From NCBI GenBank assembly GCA_022786965.1, contig JALFXH010000031.1, forward strand, positions 1 through 36,322: DNA of 36,322 bases. The letters are read 5' to 3'. The translations under genes and the position numbers were made by a program. Position 1 is the first letter of the stretch. Every line of letters starts with the position of its first letter. Of this stretch, positions 31,226 to 36,322 are shown one piece after another. The notes under the pieces were generated by a model. It was not told the DNA's origin, did not search any database, and saw nothing but the letters and a program-made list of their open reading frames with translations. Source of the DNA: Clostridiales bacterium (GTDB taxonomy: Bacteria > Bacillota > Clostridia > Oscillospirales > Oscillospiraceae).

Positions 31226-33418
31226 ATGGAAACCTTCGAAGAACACTATGCCGCCATGCAGGCCGCTATCATGAAGCATATGCCCGGCGCGGATATGCGG
31301 CTCATTGACCAGGCGGTTAGCTATGCCAACGAAAAGCACAAGGTGCAGAAGCGCAAGGACGGCTCCCCTTACATCATTCATCCGCTGGCTGTAGCCCAAA
31401 TTGTAGCGGAAATGGGTCTGGATCAGGACGCCGTACTGGGCGCGCTGCTCCACGACTGCATCGAGGACACCGACGCGTCCCACGAGGACATTGAGAAGCT
31501 CTTCGGCTCCACCGTGGCGGAGCTGGTGGAGGGCGTCACCAAGCTGACCCGGGCCAATTTCTCCACCTCCGAGCAGGAGCAGATGGAGAACCTGCGCAAG
31601 ATGTTCATGGCCATGTCCAAGGACATCCGGGTGGTGCTCATCAAAATCGCAGACCGGCTCCACAATATGCGCACCATGCAGTACCAGACCCCGGAAAAGC
31701 AGATCAAAAAGTGCCGGGAAACCATGGATATCTACGCGCCCCTGGCTCACCGGCTTGGTATGCAGCGCATTAAGTGGGAGCTGGAGGATATCGCCCTTCG
31801 GTATCTGGTGCCGGATTCCTACAATGAAATCACGGATTACCTGAACGCCCACAAGGAGCAGGACGAGGTGTTCATGCGCACCATTCAGGAGAAGATCACC
31901 CAGCGGCTGTCTTCCGTGGGCATCCACAACAAGACCTACGGCCGCATCAAGCACGTCTACTCCATCTACCGCAAGATGCAGTCCCAGGGCAAGACCATGG
32001 ACGAGCTGTACGATATCTACGCCTTCCGGGTCATTGTGGACTCCATTCCCGACTGCTACAACGTGCTGGGCCATGTCCACGACCTATTCAATCTGGTGCC
32101 CGGACGGTTCAAGGACTACATCTCCACCCCCAAGCCCAATATGTATCAGTCCCTGCACACCACCGTCATCGGCTCCCAGGGTATCCCCTTTGAGGTGCAG
32201 ATTCGGACATGGGAGATGCACGAAACTGCCGAATACGGCATCGCCGCCCACTGGAAGTACAAGCAGGGCACCGGCGCCGGCACGGAAAAGGACTTTGAAT
32301 GGGTCCGCCGGCTTCTGGAGACCCAGCAGGATTCCGATGCCGAGGAATTCGTCCAGGACATGAAGATCGATATGTTCGACGACGAGGTCTTCGTCTACAC
32401 CCCCAAGGGCCGCATCGTCTCCCTGCCCGCCGGCTCCACCCCCATCGACTTTGCCTATGCCATCCACTCCGGCGTGGGCAACGCCATGATCGGCGCAAAA
32501 GTCAACAACCGCATCGCCAATATCGACACCAAGCTGCGCAACGGCGACATCGTGGAGGTACTGACCTCCAAATCCGCCAAGGGCCCCAGCCGGGACTGGC
32601 TGACCATCTGCAAATCCAATCAGGCCCGCACCAAGATCAAGCAGTGGTTCAAAAAGGAAAAGCGGGAGGAGAACATCATCCATGGCCGGGCCTCCTTCGA
32701 AGCCGAAATGAAGCGGGTGGGACTGCCGCTCACCGCCCTGACCGATCCGGAGCTGGAAGAGCACTTGCTGAAAAAGCTGTCCTTCGACATCTGGGACGAT
32801 ATGTACGCCGCCATCGGCTACGGCGGCCTCACCGCCACCAAGGCTGTGGGCCGCATCCGGGACGATATCAACAAGGCCATCAAGGCTCAGGCAAATGAAA
32901 AGCTCCCCGCCAGTCCCCTGCGGGTCCGTCCCGACAGCGAAGCGGATCTCGTGAACCGCCATGCGGTCAACGGCGTCATCGTGGAGGACATCGAATCCTG
33001 CATGATCAAATTCGCCAAGTGCTGCACCCCCGTGCCCGGCGACGCCATTGTGGGCTTCATCACCAAGGGCTTTGGCGTCAGCATCCACCGGGCCGACTGC
33101 CCCAACGCCGCCTGCCGGGACGACCCCCGTCAGGCCGCCCGCTGGGTGCGGGTGCGCTGGGCCACCCAGGAGGAGCAGCCCTTCGAGACCACCCTGGAGC
33201 TGGACTGCATCACGAGAGACGGTCTGGTGCTGGATGTGGCTACGGTCATGTCCACCTCCCGGGTCCGGGTCAAGGAGCTGAACGCCAAGGATCTGCCCGG
33301 CAACCGCAGCACCATCATCATCCGCTTCGAGGTCAAGAACGTGGCGGAACTGGATTCCATCCGCAAGAAGCTGCTTTCCATCCGGGATGTCACCAATTCC
33401 CGCCGGGGACAGAATTAA
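31226..33418 (+). CDS. relA: Bifunctional (p)ppGpp synthetase/hydrolase RelA/SpoT
   Basis: Makes and degrades the stringent-response alarmone. 730 aa in the full Rel layout: HD hydrolase (SPYIIHPLAVAQI; His-Asp at 76-77 in LLHDCIEDT), synthetase (IYAFRVIVDSIPDCYNVLG and PKPNMYQSLHTTVIG), TGS domain (FVYTPKGRIVSLPAGSTPIDFAY outline), a Cys-containing helical region (IKFAKCCTPVPGDAIVGFI) and a C-terminal ACT domain. Both catalytic domains look intact, so it is likely the cell's main Rel enzyme. It is the second gene of a recJ-relA-small protein-dtd run. Confidence 0.96.
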   Translation: METFEEHYAAMQAAIMKHMPGADMRLIDQAVSYANEKHKVQKRKDGSPYIIHPLAVAQIVAEMGLDQDAVLGALLHDCIEDTDASHEDIEKLFGSTVAELVEGVTKLTRANFSTSEQEQMENLRKMFMAMSKDIRVVLIKIADRLHNMRTMQYQTPEKQIKKCRETMDIYAPLAHRLGMQRIKWELEDIALRYLVPDSYNEITDYLNAHKEQDEVFMRTIQEKITQRLSSVGIHNKTYGRIKHVYSIYRKMQSQGKTMDELYDIYAFRVIVDSIPDCYNVLGHVHDLFNLVPGRFKDYISTPKPNMYQSLHTTVIGSQGIPFEVQIRTWEMHETAEYGIAAHWKYKQGTGAGTEKDFEWVRRLLETQQDSDAEEFVQDMKIDMFDDEVFVYTPKGRIVSLPAGSTPIDFAYAIHSGVGNAMIGAKVNNRIANIDTKLRNGDIVEVLTSKSAKGPSRDWLTICKSNQARTKIKQWFKKEKREENIIHGRASFEAEMKRVGLPLTALTDPELEEHLLKKLSFDIWDDMYAAIGYGGLTATKAVGRIRDDINKAIKAQANEKLPASPLRVRPDSEADLVNRHAVNGVIVEDIESCMIKFAKCCTPVPGDAIVGFITKGFGVSIHRADCPNAACRDDPRQAARWVRVRWATQEEQPFETTLELDCITRDGLVLDVATVMSTSRVRVKELNAKDLPGNRSTIIIRFEVKNVAELDSIRKKLLSIRDVTNSRRGQN

Positions 33419-33428
33419 GGAGAACAAT

Positions 33429-33665
33429 ATGACAGAAAAAATCAAAGACTTCTGGAAATCTCTTGACCGCAGAATCATCGTGAATCAGCGGGAGCTGGTA
33501 CTGGGGCTGACCGTCTGCGCCCTTGCTGGTGTTGTTACCGGAATCGCTCTCAGCCCCAGGAAGAACGTGTCCATCGGCAGCAACAACGGCAACAACTCCG
33601 GAAACGGCACCACCGTATCCGCCGATGCCGGTGGGGACGAAGAAGAAACAGAAGACGAGGAATAA
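33429..33665 (+). CDS. Small single-pass membrane protein
   Basis: 78 aa: a basic N-terminus, one hydrophobic helix (LVLGLTVCALAGVVTGIAL, about residues 24-42), then a Gly/Asn/Ser-rich stretch and a very acidic end (DEEETEDEE). No family recognised. ATG 33429 with AAGGAG across the relA stop; the longer frame from 33387 reads over relA. Placed between relA and dtd, with 3 bases to the latter, so it is co-transcribed; the function is unknown. Confidence 0.8.
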   Translation: MTEKIKDFWKSLDRRIIVNQRELVLGLTVCALAGVVTGIALSPRKNVSIGSNNGNNSGNGTTVSADAGGDEEETEDEE

Positions 33666-33668
33666 ATC

Positions 33669-34133
33669 ATGCGTGCTGTACTCACAAGAGTAAAATCCGC
33701 CTCCGTCGCCATTGACGGCCAGGTGGTGGGAAAAATCGGGCAGGGTTTTCTGATCCTGCTGGGGGTCGGCCCCAACGATACGGAAAAAGAATGCCGGTAT
33801 CTGGCGGAAAAGGCCCTGGGACTGCGGATTTTTGAGGACGAAAACGGAAAAATGAATCTGGGACTGGACGCCGTGAAGGGCGAGGTGCTGGTTGTCAGCC
33901 AGTTCACCCTATACGGCAATTGCCGCAAGGGCCGCCGCCCCAGCTTCACCGACGCCGCGAATCCGGAGCTGGGTAGCGCTTTGTACGAAAAATTCCTGTC
34001 GGACTGCGCTGAGTTGGGCTATCCGCCCCAGCACGGACGGTTCGGCGCGGACATGAAGGTGGAATCCATCAACGACGGCCCTGTAACCCTGATTCTGGAC
34101 ACCGACCAGCTGATGGACACCCCGAGAAGATAA
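33669..34133 (+). CDS. dtd: D-aminoacyl-tRNA deacylase
   Basis: Removes D-amino acids and glycine mischarged on tRNA. 154 aa, with the family's SQFTLYGNCRKGRRPSF (about residue 77; the S-Q-x-x-L core) and the cross-subunit NDGPVTLILDT (about 136; G-P-V-T in place of the usual G-P-V-T motif, intact). Follows relA, an arrangement common in Firmicutes. Confidence 0.96.
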   Translation: MRAVLTRVKSASVAIDGQVVGKIGQGFLILLGVGPNDTEKECRYLAEKALGLRIFEDENGKMNLGLDAVKGEVLVVSQFTLYGNCRKGRRPSFTDAANPELGSALYEKFLSDCAELGYPPQHGRFGADMKVESINDGPVTLILDTDQLMDTPRR

Positions 34134-34145
34134 ACTCCGTCCTTT

Positions 34146-34244
34146 TGTCATCCTGAGCGAGCGAAGCGAGTCGAAGGATCTATCACTGTATTGGAAACGG
34201 AAAGATCCTTCGACTGCGCGCTTCGCGCTCCGCTCAGGATGACA
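34146..34244. repeat. Family C palindromic element (copy 2)
   Basis: 99 bases: TGTCATCCTGAGCGAGCGAA... then GTCGAAGGATCT, a short centre, and AGATCCTTCGACTGCGCG... to GGATGACA. Ends are inverted repeats of about 35 bases with some mismatches, each end also having an inner GCGAAGCG-type palindrome. Lies between dtd and the MBL gene. Confidence 0.85.
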
Positions 34245-34267
34245 CACCCATCCTTTGGAGGGATTCT

Positions 34268-34858
34268 ATGTTAAAGGTTCACGCTCTGACCCTGGGGGCT
34301 TATCAAACCAATTGCTACATCATCCACGACGAAAAAAGTCCCTTCTGCTGTGTGATTGACCCCGGCTATGAGGCCGATACCATTCTGGACAAGCTCAGTG
34401 GGCTGGGGCTGACCCTGGAGGCCATCCTGCTGACCCACGGACATTTTGACCATGTGGGTGCCGTCCGGGATCTGGCGGCGGACACCGGCTGTCAGGTTTA
34501 CCTCTGCGCCGAGGATCTGACGCTTCCCATGAATCTCACTGCCGGGAAGCTGTACTACACCCAGACCTATGCCGAGGCCACCCGGCTGCACCTTGCGGGG
34601 CTGGATATCACCGTCCTGCAAACCCCGGGCCACACGCCCGGCTCCGTGTGCCTGCTGGTGGAGGACACCCTGTTCTCCGGCGATACCCTGTTTGCAGGTT
34701 CCTGCGGACGCACCGATCTTCCCGGCGGCAGCTGGGCGCAGATGCAGGCGTCACTAAAGCGGCTGGCGGGGATTGAAGCCAACCTGTGGGTGCTCCCCGG
34801 TCACGGAGAATCCACCATGCTGGCAAGCGAAAAGAAGTTTAATCCCTATCTGCACTAA
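34268..34858 (+). CDS. MBL-fold metallohydrolase (glyoxalase II-like)
   Basis: 196 aa. The dinuclear metal site is LLTHGHFDHVGAVRD (His-x-His-x-Asp-His, about residues 57-62), with later ligands in QTPGHTPGSVCLLVED (His about 121), FSGDTLFAGSCGRTD (Asp about 140) and LPGHGEST (His near 179). This is the hydroxyacylglutathione-hydrolase-like subgroup, often annotated as a thioesterase with unknown substrate in anaerobes. GGAGGG precedes the ATG. It lies between two palindromic elements, so it may be its own transcript. Confidence 0.92.
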   Translation: MLKVHALTLGAYQTNCYIIHDEKSPFCCVIDPGYEADTILDKLSGLGLTLEAILLTHGHFDHVGAVRDLAADTGCQVYLCAEDLTLPMNLTAGKLYYTQTYAEATRLHLAGLDITVLQTPGHTPGSVCLLVEDTLFSGDTLFAGSCGRTDLPGGSWAQMQASLKRLAGIEANLWVLPGHGESTMLASEKKFNPYLH

Positions 34859-34873
34859 CTCCCGCGTTTCACC

Positions 34874-34983
34874 GTAGGGGGCGGCGTCCTCGACGCCCCG
34901 GCAGGTCCTCTCTGCGAATTCGCCGAAGCCCAATGCAAAAAGGAACACTCTGCCGCCGGGGCGGCGGGGACGCCGCCCCCTAC
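34874..34983. repeat. Family B palindromic element (copy 4)
   Basis: 110 bases from GTAGGGGGCGGCGTCCTCGACGCC to GGCGGGGACGCCGCCCCCTAC. Inverted ends of about 20 bases with a few mismatches, each end with an inner GGCGTC-N2-GACGCC type palindrome. Lies between the MBL gene and hemZ. Confidence 0.8.
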
Positions 34984-35003
34984 GGGCAATATGAGGAATC
35001 TCT

Positions 35004-36322
35004 ATGAATTTGACACTCATCGGTCATGAGGACCGTTACGCCGTGGAGCAGCTGCAAATGGCGCTGTTCCCGGATAACCCGGCGGGGCAGGCGGAATCCG
35101 CCCTGCACCGGGGAGGAACCTACCTCACCGCCACCGCGAGAATCACCCTGAACGGCAGGACCGTCACCGCTTCCCGCCGCCTGAAAGCATCGGAAGAGAC
35201 GGTGCGGCTGCGCCGCCGGATTTTGCAGCAGAGCTATTACCTGGCCGCTCTTCCCCTGCTGCCAAAGGCCCCTGCATGGGGCGCGCTGGCAGGAGTTCGG
35301 CCCACCAAAATCACCACCAAGCACCTTCTGGAGGGCGGCACGCCCAAATCCGCCGAAAAACTCATGAAGGACGTATACTACGTCACGGAAGCCCGCCGGA
35401 AGCTGTCGGTAGACTGTTCTGCGTCCACGGTGAACGCCGTGAAGCAGATGGAGCCGGAGGACATTTCCGTCTATGTAGGCATCCCCTTCTGCCCCACCCG
35501 CTGCACCTACTGCAGCTTCGTCAGCCGCACCATTGGGAAGAAAACCGAACTTTTAGAGCCTTACTTAGCCGCTTTGGAGCAGGAAATCCGGTTCACGGCG
35601 GAGTTGATGCGCAAAAGCGGCAAGCACCTTCGCACCCTGTACATCGGCGGCGGCACCCCCACCACCCTGTCCACCCACCAGATGATCCGGCTGCTGGACA
35701 CCCTGCGTTCCTCCTTTGATTTCAGCCGCTGCATTGAGTTCACCGTGGAAGGGGGCCGGCCGGACACCCTGGACTTTGAAAAGCTCCGGGCCATCCGGGA
35801 GCACGGCGCAGACCGCATGAGCATCAATCCCCAGACCATGGAGGATTCCGTACTTCGGGCCTGCGGACGGCCCCACAAAGCGGCAGATGTGGTGAGAGCC
35901 TATCACGAAGCGGTTGACGCGGGCTTTGCCGCCATCAATATGGATCTGATTGCCGGACTGCCCCAGGACGACTTTGACGGCTTCCGCAGAAGTCTGGACG
36001 CGGTTACCGCCCTGAATCCCGCAAACATCACAGTACATACTTTGGCCCTGAAAAAGGGCGCAGACCTCTTTGAAAAGCGGGAGGGCCTGTCCACCGCTGA
36101 GGAAGTGGCCCGGATGGTGGACTACGCGGGCGAAACCCTGCGCAGTCTCGATTACAAGCCCTACTACCTGTACCGGCAGAAATATATGTCCGGCAGCTTT
36201 GAAAACGTGGGTTGGAGCCGCCCCGGCGGGGAGTGCTGGTACAACGTGGACATCATGTCGGAGCTGTGCTCCATTCTGTCCTTCGGTGCGGGCGGTTCCA
36301 CTAAAATGGTGGAGCCCGGCAC
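35004..36322 (+). CDS. hemZ: Coproporphyrinogen dehydrogenase HemZ-like radical SAM protein, cut by right edge
   Basis: Starts at ATG 35004 with GAGGAAT upstream and is open to the right edge (439 residues visible). The N-terminal 150 residues match the extra domain of HemZ (LIGHEDRYAVEQLQ; GVRPTKITTKHL). The radical SAM centre is PFCPTRCTYCSFVS (C-x3-C-x2-C, about residue 164), followed by TLYIGGGTPTTLS and RMSINPQTM. HemN/HemZ-type enzymes act on coproporphyrinogen III, though many Clostridia relatives have uncertain roles, and heme genes are not seen here. The arginine/lysine-rich tail of the family lies outside the window. Confidence 0.92.
   Translation, partial: MNLTLIGHEDRYAVEQLQMALFPDNPAGQAESALHRGGTYLTATARITLNGRTVTASRRLKASEETVRLRRRILQQSYYLAALPLLPKAPAWGALAGVRPTKITTKHLLEGGTPKSAEKLMKDVYYVTEARRKLSVDCSASTVNAVKQMEPEDISVYVGIPFCPTRCTYCSFVSRTIGKKTELLEPYLAALEQEIRFTAELMRKSGKHLRTLYIGGGTPTTLSTHQMIRLLDTLRSSFDFSRCIEFTVEGGRPDTLDFEKLRAIREHGADRMSINPQTMEDSVLRACGRPHKAADVVRAYHEAVDAGFAAINMDLIAGLPQDDFDGFRRSLDAVTALNPANITVHTLALKKGADLFEKREGLSTAEEVARMVDYAGETLRSLDYKPYYLYRQKYMSGSFENVGWSRPGGECWYNVDIMSELCSILSFGAGGSTKMVEPG

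Noticed and set aside
32084-33478. 464-residue open frame antisense to relA
   Set aside because: Shadow of relA codon bias; Gly/Asp/Val-rich product without any family feature.

Overview
The window is 36.3 kb of a GC-rich, low-intergenic bacterial chromosome. Gene families and layout (infC-rpmI-rplT with an L20-type leader, relA-dtd, hemZ, a YtvI-like membrane protein, TagF/TagGH wall polymer genes, strong Shine-Dalgarno sites) point to a Gram-positive Clostridia member. Oscillospirales is my best guess, but nothing here fixes the genus. No rRNA, tRNA, CRISPR array, transposase or phage gene was seen.

Left part (1-8.4 kb, + strand): the tail of a helicase-associated-repeat protein, then a seven-gene wall or capsule polymer operon: licD-like transferase, IspD/TarI-like cytidylyltransferase, extended SDR, TagF-like glycerophosphotransferase, GT8 glycosyltransferase, and the ABC exporter TagG/TagH. 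The cytidylyltransferase-SDR pair is visibly poorer in GC than the rest. After the operon comes a decayed stretch with a probable acyltransferase remnant and an unusual run of five consecutive hairpins (8023-8230).

Centre (8.4-22.5 kb, mostly - strand): a molybdenum-hydroxylase region. It holds modA, modB, modC and a MoCF-domain protein; a divergent Crp/Fnr-type regulator with a palindromic operator between it and modA; a five-gene set (CxxC redox protein, methyltransferase, C-GCAxxG-C-C protein, radical SAM protein, PaaK-like CoA ligase) matching, from memory, the uncharacterised Desulfovibrio DVU_1553-1557/'Trs' neighbourhood; a 759-aa dicluster/CCG-domain oxidoreductase; and a 918-aa Mop-type aldehyde oxidoreductase with a small unknown gene in front. 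Import of molybdate, cofactor handling, the enzyme, a likely electron partner and a conserved accessory set are thus together. This is the best candidate for an undescribed system in the window.

Right part (22.6-36.3 kb): a two-domain TylF-like methyltransferase and an RluD-type pseudouridine synthase; infC-rpmI-rplT (infC apparently starting at ATC); an aspartokinase without its usual ACT domains, and a separate ACT-domain protein; a YtvI/AI-2E family membrane protein; then + strand recJ, relA/spoT, a small membrane protein, dtd, an MBL-fold hydrolase and hemZ (cut by the right edge).

Eight intergenic elements of three families, each with palindromic inverted ends, are scattered between genes; some sit inside what look like single functional units, for example between modA and modB.
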